In this document: positions 53,157 to 63,110 of the stretch, in pieces
How positions within the stretch are numbered: the stretch's first letter is position 1
Layout: every line of letters starts with the position of its first letter
Assembly (NCBI RefSeq): GCF_002285285.1
Contig: NZ_NSJF01000001.1
Coordinates: 620,001-684,000 of the forward strand
Length of the DNA: 64,000 nucleotides
From: Vandammella animalimorsus
Lineage (GTDB): Bacteria > Pseudomonadota > Gammaproteobacteria > Burkholderiales > Burkholderiaceae_C
Direction of reading: 5' to 3'
Notes under the pieces: generated by a model
The model's database searches: none
What the model saw: only the letters and a program-made list of their open reading frames with translations
Told to the model about the DNA's origin: nothing
Translations under genes and position numbers: made by a program

Positions 53157-54500
53157 TCAGTGCGCTGGCGCGCTCAGGTTGGCGGCTTCCTGGTCCTTGG
53201 GCTCCTGCCCTTCGGCGCACAAGCGGGTGACCAACACCTGATCAATGCGGTAGCTGTCCACGTCCATGACTTCGAACTTGTAGCCGCCCCAGTTGACCGA
53301 GTCCGTGCGGCGCGGGATGCGACGCAGCATCACCATCAAAAAGCCCGCCATGGTGTCGTAGTCCTCGAAGTGCGGGAATTCAGCGATATGCAGCGCATGG
53401 ACCACATCCTCAATGGGTGTGATGCCATCGATGAGCCACGAGTGTTCGTCGCGCTGCACGATCAGCTCCTCATCGTCTGGCCCGATCAGGTCGCCCATGA
53501 CTGTGCTCATGACATCGTTGAGGGTGACCACGCCCACCACCAGGCTGTATTCGTTGACCACCACGGCAAAATCTTCGCCAGCCTGGCGGAACTGCTCCAG
53601 AGTTTCGGCCAGCGACAGCCGGTCGGGAATCACCAGCGCCTTTTGCAGCAAGCTGTCATCGCTCAAGGAAATGGGCTGGTTGTTCAGCGCTCGCTGCAGC
53701 AGATCCTGGGCATCGACATAGCCGATCACGTGGTCGATGTCGCGGTCGCACACCGGATAGGTGGAGTAGGGCTCAGCCCCGATTCGGGCCCGGATCAGCG
53801 CATCGCTGTCGTTTTGCAGGAAAAATGCAATGCGATCCCGGGCCGTCATAGCGCTGGTCACTAGGCGGTTGTCCAGGTCGAAGAGATTGGCGATGACGCG
53901 CTGCTCGTTCTGGGCAAGTACCCCGGCCTGGGTGCCGGCCTCGGTCATGGCCAGAATGTCCTCGGAGGTGATGCGCTCGTCACGCAACATGGGCAAGCCC
54001 AATACCTTGAAGACCAAATCGCTGATCTTGCTGTAGAACCACACCAAGGGCTTGAGCAGCGTGATCACCAGCAGCATGGGCCGGTAAACCCGCATGGCCA
54101 CGCGCTCGGGCTCAACCATGCTCAGGCGCTTGGGCAGGATGTCGGAAAACAGAATGAACAGCGACGTGATCAACAGGAATGAAATCCAAAACCCCAATGT
54201 GCTGGCATGGTTGCTATCCAGCCAATGCGCCAGCACGCTGCTGATGAAGGGGCTGAAAGCACCTTCGCCGATGATGCCGCCGAGGATGGCAATGCCGTTC
54301 TGCGCCACCTGCACGACGGTAAAGTAGTCGCCCGGCTGCTCCTGCATCTGCAATACCTTGGGCGCGCGCTGGTCGCCATCTGCGGCCAACTGGCGCAGGC
54401 GAATGCGCCGCGAGGCTGCCAGGGCAATTTCCGCCATCGAGAAAAAGCCGCTGGCGACGATGAGCACGACGATCAAGAACAGGCTTTGCTGGGTGGACAT
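53157..54500 (-). CDS. CNNM/HlyC-CorC family membrane protein with CBS pair
   Basis: A 447-residue inner-membrane protein of the DUF21-CBS-CorC_HlyC type, linked to magnesium or cobalt efflux. The DUF21 part (residues 1-200) has LIVASGFFSMAEIALAASRR and LFSDILPKRLSMVEPERVA. The CBS pair spans about 215-340 (TSAMTARDRIAFFLQND, EDFAVVVNEYSLVVGVVTLND), and the C-terminal CorC_HlyC domain includes WLIDGITPIEDVVHAL and YDTMAGFLMVMLRRIP. The ATG at 54500 matches the family start. Confidence 0.9.
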   Translation of the reverse strand: MSTQQSLFLIVVLIVASGFFSMAEIALAASRRIRLRQLAADGDQRAPKVLQMQEQPGDYFTVVQVAQNGIAILGGIIGEGAFSPFISSVLAHWLDSNHASTLGFWISFLLITSLFILFSDILPKRLSMVEPERVAMRVYRPMLLVITLLKPLVWFYSKISDLVFKVLGLPMLRDERITSEDILAMTEAGTQAGVLAQNEQRVIANLFDLDNRLVTSAMTARDRIAFFLQNDSDALIRARIGAEPYSTYPVCDRDIDHVIGYVDAQDLLQRALNNQPISLSDDSLLQKALVIPDRLSLAETLEQFRQAGEDFAVVVNEYSLVVGVVTLNDVMSTVMGDLIGPDDEELIVQRDEHSWLIDGITPIEDVVHALHIAEFPHFEDYDTMAGFLMVMLRRIPRRTDSVNWGGYKFEVMDVDSYRIDQVLVTRLCAEGQEPKDQEAANLSAPAH

Positions 54501-54612
54501 AAAGACAAGGGCCTCATCCCATGATTGAGCGCCCGCAGCAAAATCGTCAACGGGCACTCAGCACAGCAGACAGCAGGCGGCACGCTTTTGGGGCCTGCGC
54601 GCCATGTGACTT

Positions 54613-56487
54613 TCAGGGACGTCGGCGCCCGCCAATAGCCAAGCCGCTGTGCTGCAACGGCGATATACCACCTTTGTGCCCGGATTTGTTGCGGTTGCCG
54701 GCATTGCCACTGCGGCGGCGTGTGCGTTCGGCCATGCTGTCCACGCTGGTGCGCATAGGGTCTGGTTGGCGACCGCTGTCACCGCGATAGGCTGGGGCCA
54801 GAGACATTCCCGCCTGCGTGCCCAGGTGCGCATCGGCGCGCAGCATAGGATCTCGCGGCGAGCGCTGTTGGCCCGAGGCGTTGCCCGTACCTCGCGGCTT
54901 ATTGGCGCTGCGCTGCGACTTGTTGGACGGCGCACGGGCCCGCGCTGGAGCGTTCGTTGCCCCTACTGCCTCATCTTTGGTGGCCGGCGTGCTGCGCGCT
55001 GGGCGATTGCTGCGACCTCCAGCGCGGAAGCGGTTGCGCCGCTTGATGGGCTTGCCGTTGGCATCCAGCGGGCGCTGGGATGTAGGCGCGCTGTGCTCCG
55101 CATCTGCATTGCTTTGCGCTTGCTGCGCGTGCGGGTCTTGCGATGGGCCCGATGGCTCGGCTGCAGGCTGTGCTTTCTTGCGGCTGGGGGCGGTGTTCTT
55201 CTTGGCGCTGATGCGTTCGAGCATTTCGCGCCGTGCGGCCTTGGCGGCGGCCTGCATGACTTCGCGGCTGGGCGGCTTGCCGGCTCCGCCCCAAAGGGTT
55301 TGGCGCCCCATTGCGATGGGCTCTGCCACTTCGCCTTCTGCGGGGCCGAACTCGGGCATGGGCTCGACGGGGATCTCCTGCTTGGTGAAGCGCTCAATCT
55401 CCATCATGAAGCCTTCTTCGTCGAGGCAAACCAGGCTGACGGCATGGCCCTCGTTGCCTGCGCGGCCCGTGCGTCCGATGCGGTGCACGTAGTCCTCAGG
55501 TACGTTGGGGATTTCGTAGTTGACGACGTGCGGCAGCTCGTCGATGTCGATGCCGCGCGCGGCGATGTCTGTGGCCACCAGCACGCGCAGCTCGCCGGAC
55601 TTGAAGCGCGACAGCGCCTGCGTACGCGCCGACTGGCTCTTGTTGCCATGCAATGCCATGGCGGAAACGCCATTCTTGTTGAGGAATTCGGCCACATGGT
55701 TGGCGCCGAACTTGGTGCGGGTGAAGACCAGCACCTGGCTCCAGTCGCGCGAGGTAATGATGTGCAGCAGGGCGGCCTTTTTCTGCTGGCGCCCAACAGG
55801 GCAAATCACCTGGCTGATGCGCTGCACGGTGGTGTTGGGCGGCGTGACCTGAATGTGCTGCGGATTGCGCAGCAAGCCCTGCGCCAGCTGTTTGATCTCA
55901 TTGCTGAACGTGGCTGAGAACAGCAGCGATTGCTTTTGCGCCGGCAACAGCGCCAGCACCTTGCGCACGTCGTGGATGAAGCCCATGTCGAGCATGCGGT
56001 CGGCTTCGTCAAGCACGAGGTACTGCACCCCGCTCAAATCCACATGGCCCTGGGCATGCAAGTCCAGCAGGCGGCCGGGCGTGGCCACCAAAATGTCCAC
56101 GCCCTTTTGGATGCGCTGGATCTGCGGCGTCATGCCAACTCCGCCAAAAATCACGGTGGACTGGATGTCCAGGTACTTGCTGTAGGCGCGGATGTTGTCT
56201 TCGATCTGCGCGGCCAGCTCACGGGTGGGGGTGAGGATCAGGGCGCGGATGGCTCGGGCCTGGCCTGCGGGCGCCGGGGCCTGGCGCAGGCGCTCAAGCA
56301 AGGGCAGGGTGAAGGCGGCTGTCTTGCCAGTGCCGGTCTGGGCGCCTGCGAGCAGGTCGTGCCCGGCAAGAATCAAAGGAATGGATTGGGCTTGAATGGG
56401 AGTGGGCTGGGTGTAGCCCAACTCTGTCACGGCCGCGATGATGTCGGCCGACAGCGTCAAGGATTCAAATGTCACAGCAAAGGGCAC
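54613..56487 (-). CDS. rhlE: DEAD-box RNA helicase, RhlE type
   Basis: ATP-dependent RNA helicase for ribosome assembly or RNA decay. The 624-residue product has the Q motif [20 protein letters not shown]...PIQAQSIP, Walker [13 protein letters not shown] in [12 protein letters not shown] in LFSATF, and motifs V/VI ([20 protein letters not shown]). The last ~200 residues are a basic, low-complexity Arg/Ala/Ser tail typical of RNA-binding extensions. The start is probably GTG at 56487; a GTG at 56475 is also possible and neither has a strong ribosome site. Confidence 0.9.
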   Translation of the reverse strand: MPFAVTFESLTLSADIIAAVTELGYTQPTPIQAQSIPLILAGHDLLAGAQTGTGKTAAFTLPLLERLRQAPAPAGQARAIRALILTPTRELAAQIEDNIRAYSKYLDIQSTVIFGGVGMTPQIQRIQKGVDILVATPGRLLDLHAQGHVDLSGVQYLVLDEADRMLDMGFIHDVRKVLALLPAQKQSLLFSATFSNEIKQLAQGLLRNPQHIQVTPPNTTVQRISQVICPVGRQQKKAALLHIITSRDWSQVLVFTRTKFGANHVAEFLNKNGVSAMALHGNKSQSARTQALSRFKSGELRVLVATDIAARGIDIDELPHVVNYEIPNVPEDYVHRIGRTGRAGNEGHAVSLVCLDEEGFMMEIERFTKQEIPVEPMPEFGPAEGEVAEPIAMGRQTLWGGAGKPPSREVMQAAAKAARREMLERISAKKNTAPSRKKAQPAAEPSGPSQDPHAQQAQSNADAEHSAPTSQRPLDANGKPIKRRNRFRAGGRSNRPARSTPATKDEAVGATNAPARARAPSNKSQRSANKPRGTGNASGQQRSPRDPMLRADAHLGTQAGMSLAPAYRGDSGRQPDPMRTSVDSMAERTRRRSGNAGNRNKSGHKGGISPLQHSGLAIGGRRRP

Positions 56488-56810
56488 TCAAGGGTGCTCG
56501 GGGTTGGGTTATTGCCCGCAGCCAGCAAGGGCTGCTGGGCTGCGCAGTACAGGGCGGTAGGCGTTGTTGATTAGAATTGTGCGGCTGTGGAAAGCGCGGT
56601 CCAGCCAGCCGGGGCAACGCAACGAGGGTCTGTGGTTTTGGTCGACTGCAATCCAAAACGCGCGCATTCTCTCATAAGTAGCGCCGCTGTGCGGATTTTT
56701 ATGTATCCGTATGAAATCTTCCCTGCAATGGGCCCTGTACCCGAACTGGGCCGATCCCATGCCCACGGCCAGCCCGCGCGGCGTTTGTTTTTTTAGGAAT
56801 TGATTTTTCA
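56488..56810. promoter_or_regulatory. Divergent rhlE/ettA intergenic region
   Basis: The 323-bp stretch holds no gene I can support. TAGAAT at 56572-56577 is a -10-like box towards ettA without a clear -35. An AT-richer part at 56680-56715 and TTTTTTTAGGAATTG just before the ettA ATG give its ribosome site. The leader of ettA may be about 230 bases long. Confidence 0.35.
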
Positions 56811-58472
56811 ATGGCACAGTATGTGTATTCGATGAACCGTGTGAGCAAGACGGTTCCGCCCAAGCGGCAGATTCTCAAAGACATTTCCCTGAGTTTTTTT
56901 CCGGGGGCGAAGATTGGCGTACTGGGCCTGAACGGTTCGGGCAAGTCCAGCCTGCTGAAGATCATGGCCGGGCTGGACAAGGAGATCGAGGGCGAAGCCA
57001 TCCCCATGCCGGGCCTGAAAATCGGCTATCTGCCGCAGGAGCCTCAGCTCAACCCTGAGCAAACCGTGCGCGAATGCGTGGAGGAGGCCATGGGCGAAGT
57101 GCTGGCCGCGCGCGCCGAGCTGGAAAAGGTGTATGCCGCCTATGCCGAGCCCGATGCGGATTTCGATGCGCTGGCCGCCGAGCAGGCGCGCCTGGAGGGC
57201 ATCATTGCCGCGGCAGGCACGGACTCTGAGCACCAGCTGGAAATTGCCGCCGATGCCTTGCGCCTGCCCCCTTGGGATGCTGTCATTGGCCACCTCTCGG
57301 GCGGGGAAAAGCGCCGCGTGGCCCTGTGCCGTCTGCTGCTGTCCAAGCCCGACATGCTGCTGCTCGATGAGCCGACCAACCACCTGGATGCCGAAAGCGT
57401 GGATTGGCTGGAGCAGTTCCTGCAGCGCTTTCCGGGCACTGTCGTGGCCATTACGCACGACCGTTATTTCCTTGACAACGCGGCCGAGTGGATCCTGGAG
57501 CTCGACCGCGGCCATGGAATCCCCTACAAGGGCAACTACAGCGAATGGCTGACGCAAAAACAGGCGCGCCTGGAGGCCGAGCAAAAGGGCGAGGAAGCCC
57601 GCGCCAAGGCGCTGAAGAAAGAGCTGGAGTGGGTGCGGCAGAACGCCAAGGGCCGCCAGGCCAAGAGCAAGGCTCGCATTGCCCGCTTCGAGGAGCTGTC
57701 GGACTACGAATACCAAAAGCGCAACGAGACGCAGGAGATCTTTATCCCGGTGGCCGAGCGCCTGGGCACCAAGGTGATCGAGTTCAAGAACGTGAGCAAG
57801 TCCTTTGGCGACCGCCTGCTGATCGACAACCTCAGCTTCAACATCCCGGCTGGCGCCATCGTGGGCATCATTGGCCCCAACGGCGCGGGCAAGTCCACGC
57901 TGTTCAAGCTCATTGCCGGGCGCGAGCAGCCCGACAGCGGTACGGTGGAGATTGGGCCGACCGTGCAAATGGCCTATGTGGACCAAGCGCGCGATGACCT
58001 GGCCAACGACAAAACCGTCTGGGAGGACATCTCTGGCGGGCTGGACATCATCACTGTGGGCAAATTCCAGATGCCCAGCCGGGCCTATGCCGGCCGCTTC
58101 AACTTCAATGGCGGCGACCAGCAGAAAAAGGTCGGCAACCTCTCCGGCGGGGAGCGCGGCCGCCTGCACTTGGCCAAGACCTTGCTTACTGGTGGCAATG
58201 TGCTGCTGCTGGACGAACCTTCGAACGATTTGGACGTAGAAACGCTGCGCGCGCTGGAAGACGCCTTGCTCGAATACGCGGGCACGGTGTTGGTCATCAG
58301 CCACGACCGCTGGTTCCTTGACCGCATTGCCACGCACATTTTGGCTGCTGAGGGCGACAGCCAGTGGGTATTCTTCGACGGAAACTACCAAGAATACGAA
58401 GCCGACAAGAAAAAGCGTCTGGGTGAAGAAGCTGCACAACCCAAGCGGGTGCGCTTCAAGGCGCTGAAATAA
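56811..58472 (+). CDS. ettA: Energy-dependent translational throttle protein (ABC-F)
   Basis: Binds the ribosomal E site and gates the first elongation step according to ATP level. The 553-residue product has two ABC domains: Walker A GLNGSGKSS and GPNGAGKST, signatures LSGGEKRRVAL and LSGGERGRLHL, Walker B LLLDEPTNHLD and LLLDEPSNDLD. The EttA-specific arm lies in domain 1 and the linker QNAKGRQAKSKARIARFEEL between the domains. The length and the start MAQYVYSMNRVSK are typical of EttA rather than Uup or YbiT. Confidence 0.97.
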   Translation: MAQYVYSMNRVSKTVPPKRQILKDISLSFFPGAKIGVLGLNGSGKSSLLKIMAGLDKEIEGEAIPMPGLKIGYLPQEPQLNPEQTVRECVEEAMGEVLAARAELEKVYAAYAEPDADFDALAAEQARLEGIIAAAGTDSEHQLEIAADALRLPPWDAVIGHLSGGEKRRVALCRLLLSKPDMLLLDEPTNHLDAESVDWLEQFLQRFPGTVVAITHDRYFLDNAAEWILELDRGHGIPYKGNYSEWLTQKQARLEAEQKGEEARAKALKKELEWVRQNAKGRQAKSKARIARFEELSDYEYQKRNETQEIFIPVAERLGTKVIEFKNVSKSFGDRLLIDNLSFNIPAGAIVGIIGPNGAGKSTLFKLIAGREQPDSGTVEIGPTVQMAYVDQARDDLANDKTVWEDISGGLDIITVGKFQMPSRAYAGRFNFNGGDQQKKVGNLSGGERGRLHLAKTLLTGGNVLLLDEPSNDLDVETLRALEDALLEYAGTVLVISHDRWFLDRIATHILAAEGDSQWVFFDGNYQEYEADKKKRLGEEAAQPKRVRFKALK

Positions 58473-58639
58473 CCGGCGTGCGCCTTTGTTGCGCCGGGCT
58501 CTTGGTTCTCGTCGACTTCGGACGAAAGCAAAGGGCCCGCGCCAGACGCTGAGTGAGGCGGCTGCCGGGGGCGGCCAGCGAGTCGGCAGCATGGCATGGA
58601 CAGGCACAGACCCATGCCGACGTAGAGGAGGAATGACCC

Positions 58640-60748
58640 ATGGTGCAAAACCAGGCCAACTGGCCAATATTCAGAAACGGGGTGGTTGCGGCTTTGCGCG
58701 AGAGCTCGGGCCTGATTCGCCGTGTGCTGCGCGACACTGGTGCGCGGGTGGCCCAAAATCAGGAGGGCGGCGCCGGCCCTGCCAATCCACAGCTGATTTC
58801 CAAGGCATTGCGCTGGATGGATTTGCATCATGAGCAATGGGTGCAGGCCTACCCGGGCTATTTGTTGCAGGCCTTCTCGGAGGTGCTGGAGTTCGATCCT
58901 TACAGCCAAGATGATGAAGTCATCTCGGGTCTTGGGGATATCGACCTGCACACCACGTTTTCGATCCGGTCCAAATCTGACCTGATGCATGTACACCGCA
59001 CTTTGGAAGCGGCGGTGGAAAACGCTCTGGAGCGCCTGGATGGCCTGGTCAGCGCGGCGCGGGGCTACGACTACATCCGCAGCAACCGCAACCCTCTGCG
59101 GCCGGAGAACTACCTGCATGCCATGCAGAAAATGCTCGAAGCCAGCGAAGGAGAGGAAATCGTCAGGGTTTTGATCCTGAAAAGCTTTGCCGCCGCGTTG
59201 GCGCCGGTGCTCAACCGCACCTATTTCCTGCTGACCAATCAAATGTCCGAGGCTGGCATTGAGTCGGTGCAAAAACGGGCCACAGGCTTTGGCGCCATGA
59301 CCACTGGCTTTGGTGATGTGTCCTATTTGCAGGCCAACGCCATCGATCCAGCTGCAGAGCGGCTGCTTACCAGAGAGGAGCTCCTCGAAGGCCTGGGGGC
59401 GGATGCTGCGCACTACATGCTCAAAAGCAAAAAGCTGCTTCAGGCGGGGGCACAAGAGCGCGCCGATTCCGACGCTGTTGCTCCGCCAGCTCCACCGCAG
59501 AGTTCGGCGCGCCCCATGCCGCCCCAGCAAGCCCCAAGCCCAACATCGACAACAGTGTCAATGGGTGACGAGGTGGGCGAAGGCAAGCTCAGCAGCCTGC
59601 AGGATTTGCTGCTTGCCGTGGTGAGGGACGTGGCCCACCTGCAGCCTTTGAAGGAAATCGTGGCGCAGCTGCAGCCCTGCCTGCGTCGCCTGGTGCAAAA
59701 CGACCCGGCGTTCCTGCGAGATGCCCATCATCCGGCGCGCTTGTTCTTGAGCAAAGTCCAGGCAGTTGCCAAACAGTTCCCCCATGTGGACAGCCCTGGA
59801 TGCCAGGATTTTCTGCGCCGCGTGGCCAGCATCAGCGCCACCGGTCGCCTGGCGCAAGCTCGCTCGGCAGAGCCTTTCAAACTGGCCTACGCCCAGTTGC
59901 AAGCGGGCGAGATGGGAACAGCAGCGGTGACGACGGCGCAGGCATCGCAGGCTGCGGCGCGCACGCATCACTCAGGCCAACCAGCCGCAGCAAAGCCTGC
60001 GCCCTCGCCCCAGGCTCAGGCCTTGTTCGATGCCGTCGTGACACGGGCCCAGGCTTTGCCATTTTTTGCTGCTGCCGACCCTTGGGTGCAGAAGTTCATT
60101 GCAGGGCCCTGGGCCAAGGTCATCGTGCGTGCGATTTTGCGACAGGAACCGCAGCAGGGAGCTGACCTGGATGTACAAACCCTGCTGGCCAAAGATCCCA
60201 AGGGCTATGCGGCTCTGGTGCCGTTGCTGCTCACCAGTGTGCAAAAGCAGTATTTGCAGCAGGCCGAACCAGGTTTGCTGCACTCCATTGCCGAAATGCA
60301 CCAAAAGCTGCATGTGGGTTTGCTGAGTGTGGGGGTTGATCGCAATCAGGCCGAATCGGTCATTGCCAAGATCAAAAAGCTGCACCAGCAAGCCTTGGCA
60401 GCGGCTGCAGCAGCTGCCCCAGCAGGAGCCACCGCCGCAGCTCAATCCCATGGCAGCACCCTGCCCAAGTTGACGCATGAGCACATGGCAGACCAACAAG
60501 CCCCATCGTCTGAGGCGCTACCAGCTGAAGGCACAGGCCAGCTGCCCGACGCCTTGCAGCAAATGCAGGTAGGCCAGTGGTACATGATCGGCGAGACAGG
60601 GCAGCCATTGCGCACTCAGCTGACCTGGGCCAACCCCGAGCGGGGGCTGATGATGTTCACGTCTGCCGATGGCAGCAACCAAACCATGACCTATCGCCGC
60701 CTGGTGCAGCTGTACCAGCAGGGGCACTTTACGGCTCTGAACGAATAA
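58640..60748 (+). CDS. DUF1631 family protein
   Basis: A 702-residue, mostly helical cytoplasmic protein of unknown function. The N-terminal half has DVSYLQANAIDPAAERLL and a Pro/Gln-rich spacer near residues 275-312. The C-terminal DUF1631 part ends with the family's small PilZ-like end: MQVGQWYMIGETGQPLRTQL, TWANPERGLMMFTSADGSNQ. GAGGAGG lies eight bases before the ATG. The stop TAA is followed after two bases by AGAGCCTG, the repeat end seen elsewhere. Confidence 0.82.
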   Translation: MVQNQANWPIFRNGVVAALRESSGLIRRVLRDTGARVAQNQEGGAGPANPQLISKALRWMDLHHEQWVQAYPGYLLQAFSEVLEFDPYSQDDEVISGLGDIDLHTTFSIRSKSDLMHVHRTLEAAVENALERLDGLVSAARGYDYIRSNRNPLRPENYLHAMQKMLEASEGEEIVRVLILKSFAAALAPVLNRTYFLLTNQMSEAGIESVQKRATGFGAMTTGFGDVSYLQANAIDPAAERLLTREELLEGLGADAAHYMLKSKKLLQAGAQERADSDAVAPPAPPQSSARPMPPQQAPSPTSTTVSMGDEVGEGKLSSLQDLLLAVVRDVAHLQPLKEIVAQLQPCLRRLVQNDPAFLRDAHHPARLFLSKVQAVAKQFPHVDSPGCQDFLRRVASISATGRLAQARSAEPFKLAYAQLQAGEMGTAAVTTAQASQAAARTHHSGQPAAAKPAPSPQAQALFDAVVTRAQALPFFAAADPWVQKFIAGPWAKVIVRAILRQEPQQGADLDVQTLLAKDPKGYAALVPLLLTSVQKQYLQQAEPGLLHSIAEMHQKLHVGLLSVGVDRNQAESVIAKIKKLHQQALAAAAAAAPAGATAAAQSHGSTLPKLTHEHMADQQAPSSEALPAEGTGQLPDALQQMQVGQWYMIGETGQPLRTQLTWANPERGLMMFTSADGSNQTMTYRRLVQLYQQGHFTALNE

Positions 60749-60819
60749 AAGAGCCTGCCGCTGAGTGCCCGAAAGGCCTTTGAACAAGCTTTGGGCTTGA
60801 CGCAGGAAGGACGGCGCCC

Positions 60820-61626
60820 CTATGCCCTGGCCTGCGTTTTGGCCTCCCCCAGCTCGATCAAGACAGGCGCATGGTCGCTGGGCTTTGGCCACTTGCGCGG
60901 AGTGCGGTCAATCCAGCAGCGCTGCAGCTTTCGGCGCAGCGCAGTGCTGACGAGGATGTAGTCGATGCGCAGCCCACGGTTTTTCTGAAAACCCAGCATG
61001 CGGTAATCCCACCACGAGAAGCTTTTCTCGGGCTGCTCAAAGCAGCGGAAGGCATCCACCAGGCCCATATCCAGCAAATCCTGAAAGGCCTGGCGCTCCT
61101 GCTGCGTGTGATGAATGCTGCCGCGCAAGCCTTCCGGATCCCAGGAGTCGCAGTCCTGTGCAGTGATGTTGAAGTCGCCCATCAACACCAAATACTCGTA
61201 TTGCTGCAGCTGCGCCTGCACGAACTGCTTGAGGTGCGCCAGCCAGTGCATCTTGTAGGCAAACTTCTCGCTGTCAGGCTCCTGGCCATTGACGAAATAG
61301 GCATTGATGACCCGCAGCTGGCCCCATTCCGAGTCCACGCTGGCGCTGATGACGCGCGACTGCGGATCGTCCAGGCCCGGCAGATTGCGCACCACTTCAT
61401 GCGCCGGGCTGCGGTGCAGCAGCGCCACACCGTTGTATGTGGGCTGGCCCAGCACCGTGGCGCAGTAGCCCGATTCCTGCAACTGGGCGTGGGGAAAGCG
61501 CTCGTCGGTCAGCTTGAGCTCTTGCATGCCCAGCACATCCACCGGATTGGCCTGAAGCCACTGCTGTACCTGTGGCAGGCGCACATTGAGTGAATTCACA
61601 TTCCATGAAGCAAGGGTCAGTGCCAT
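60820..61626 (-). CDS. xth: Exodeoxyribonuclease III / AP endonuclease
   Basis: Repairs abasic DNA. The 268-residue product has ALTLASWNVNSL, metal-binding Glu in VLGMQELKLTD, catalytic-region NAYFVNGQEPDSEKF, Asp and Asn in VLMGDFNIT, and the final SDHAPVLIEL with the catalytic His. The ATG at 61626 matches the family start; the frame is open 63 codons upstream. The next gene upstream is yggX, 82 bp away on the same strand. Confidence 0.95.
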   Translation of the reverse strand: MALTLASWNVNSLNVRLPQVQQWLQANPVDVLGMQELKLTDERFPHAQLQESGYCATVLGQPTYNGVALLHRSPAHEVVRNLPGLDDPQSRVISASVDSEWGQLRVINAYFVNGQEPDSEKFAYKMHWLAHLKQFVQAQLQQYEYLVLMGDFNITAQDCDSWDPEGLRGSIHHTQQERQAFQDLLDMGLVDAFRCFEQPEKSFSWWDYRMLGFQKNRGLRIDYILVSTALRRKLQRCWIDRTPRKWPKPSDHAPVLIELGEAKTQARA

Positions 61627-61708
61627 GGGTTTGGAGAGCAAAGGAAAAGAAAATGGCCGTGCCGCAGACGAGCCGGGCAAGGCCATGCAAAGACTTTGAA
61701 AATAGCGC

Positions 61709-61990
61709 TCAAGTAGCGGAGCTGCTCGGCGGAACGTAGCCAGCCGCCTGATCGGCGCCCGTGCCGAAAAAGTGCTGCTCCATCTGGCGCGCCAGGTACT
61801 GGCGTGCGCGTGCATCGGCCAGGTTCAGGCGGTTTTCATTGACCAGCATGGTCTGGTGGCGCAGCCAGGCGTCCCAGGCCTCCTTGCTGACGTTGTTGAA
61901 AATGCGTTGGCCAAGTTCCCCAGGGTAGGGGGGGAAGTCCAGACCGGGGGCTTGGGTGCCCAGCTTGATGCACTGAACCATGCGGGTCAT
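61709..61990 (-). CDS. yggX: Fe(2+)-trafficking protein YggX
   Basis: Small cytoplasmic protein that protects iron-sulfur enzymes under oxidative stress. The 93-residue product starts [11 protein letters not shown] with the conserved Cys7, then [24 protein letters not shown] and [15 protein letters not shown]. All match the family over its full length (about 90 residues). Confidence 0.95.
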   Translation of the reverse strand: MTRMVQCIKLGTQAPGLDFPPYPGELGQRIFNNVSKEAWDAWLRHQTMLVNENRLNLADARARQYLARQMEQHFFGTGADQAAGYVPPSSSAT

Positions 61991-62098
61991 TGCGCGATGC
62001 TCCTTGGGGTGTTGGGGTAAGAGATGATGCTGCGAAATGCCTGCGCCGCCGGATAGGCGGCGCAGGTCAAAGGTCCTTAGGTTGGTGGCCCAGCGGTC

Positions 62099-62614
62099 TC
62101 AGCGCAGACGACTGATCTCGCGCTGAATGCCCTCGATGTCAGCCTGCACGCGCTCGATATTGGCCTTGAGTTCTGCCGTGCGCTCAATGTAGCCCTGGGG
62201 GTTGCGCAACTCCAACGCCGTGCGCACAGGAGCGCCGTTGTTGTATTCAGCCTCCAGCGTGGCCAGACGCTCTTTGGATTTGCGCAATTCGGCTTCCAGG
62301 ATGGTGCGGGCATCGGCATCGCGGTTGCGCTGCGTGGATTGATCGACCCTGGGCGCATTGACCGGTGCGGGGGCGCTGCTTTGTCGTTGGCTGCCGCCTG
62401 AGGAGGATGAGACCGTGCTGCGCCGCGCTGCCGGGGCTCTTCCAGAGCTTTGGATGACGGTGACATTGCCACCCTCGACAAGCCTGCACCCCTGGCGCTT
62501 GGATGCGCCCGAGGCATTGGTGTACTCATTGCCGCAGCGGTAGACGCGCTCTTGCGCGAAGGCAGCAGTCCCCAGGACTGCGAGCACCAAAGCGATCACG
62601 CTGGATTTTTTCAT
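62099..62614 (-). CDS. Small exported protein, DUF4124-like start and coiled coil
   Basis: A 171-residue protein with a signal peptide (KKSSVIALVLAVLGTAAFA). A short Cys-containing head (RVYRCGNEYTNASGASKRQGC) resembles the DUF4124 start. A Ser/Pro/Ala-rich linker follows, then a helical, coiled-coil-like tail at about residues 100-171 (LEAELRKSKERLATLEAEYN). Function unknown. Leader of about 225 bp to the repeat upstream. Confidence 0.7.
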   Translation of the reverse strand: MKKSSVIALVLAVLGTAAFAQERVYRCGNEYTNASGASKRQGCRLVEGGNVTVIQSSGRAPAARRSTVSSSSGGSQRQSSAPAPVNAPRVDQSTQRNRDADARTILEAELRKSKERLATLEAEYNNGAPVRTALELRNPQGYIERTAELKANIERVQADIEGIQREISRLR

Positions 62615-62840
62615 GACGACACTCTCTCATTGATTGGAATCATCGGCTGCCAATGCTGCATGCCGTGGGTCTGTACAGGCCAAGGCATGGGGCGATGCGG
62701 CCCTGACGCCAATTGCTGCGCCTCGTCTGGAGAGGCGCATTTTCGGCATCGATTCTAAACCAAGCCCCTTTGCAGAGGCCCTGCGGCAGACTGTGCTGGA
62801 CAAGACAAGAGGGTTGGAAAAACGCGTCTGATCAGGCGCT

Positions 62841-63110
62841 TAGAGCGTGTTATGCACTTTTCGTCCCCCGCGAGAGCCCCCCGGCGTGTGCAGTGCAAGG
62901 CGCCGTTGCCGCCGCAGCCCGGTGGGCTGCAAGGCGACGGCAACGCCGCAATGCGCATGCCGGGGCGCTCTCCCTTCGGGCTGACCCCAAAACCATGCAC
63001 TCGCCGCGTTGGCCCGCTTGCCAAGGCAGCCAGCCTTGGCAAGCGCGCCGCCTTGCGATTACACGGTTTTGGGGCCAGCGCGGGGGGCGAAAAATGCATA
63101 ACACGCTCTA
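62841..63110. repeat. MITE-like element, family B, 270 bp
   Basis: Inverted ends TAGAGCGTGTTATGCACTTT (62841-62860) and AAAATGCATAACACGCTCTA (63091-63110) match at nearly every position over 25 bases. The inside is GC-rich with internal inverted repeats (GCAAGGCG...; CTTGCCAAGGCAGCCAGCCT...) and has no coding sequence. Terminal TA at both ends would fit a TA target duplication as in IS630/mariner relatives. The right end supplies the folD stop codon. Related ends occur at 2391-2406 and 10950-10961. Confidence 0.8.

Noticed and set aside
62841-63110. A small gene or regulatory RNA inside the family B element
   Set aside because: Frames here are short, present on both strands because of the inverted structure, and lack ribosome sites; the inverted ends explain the structure better.
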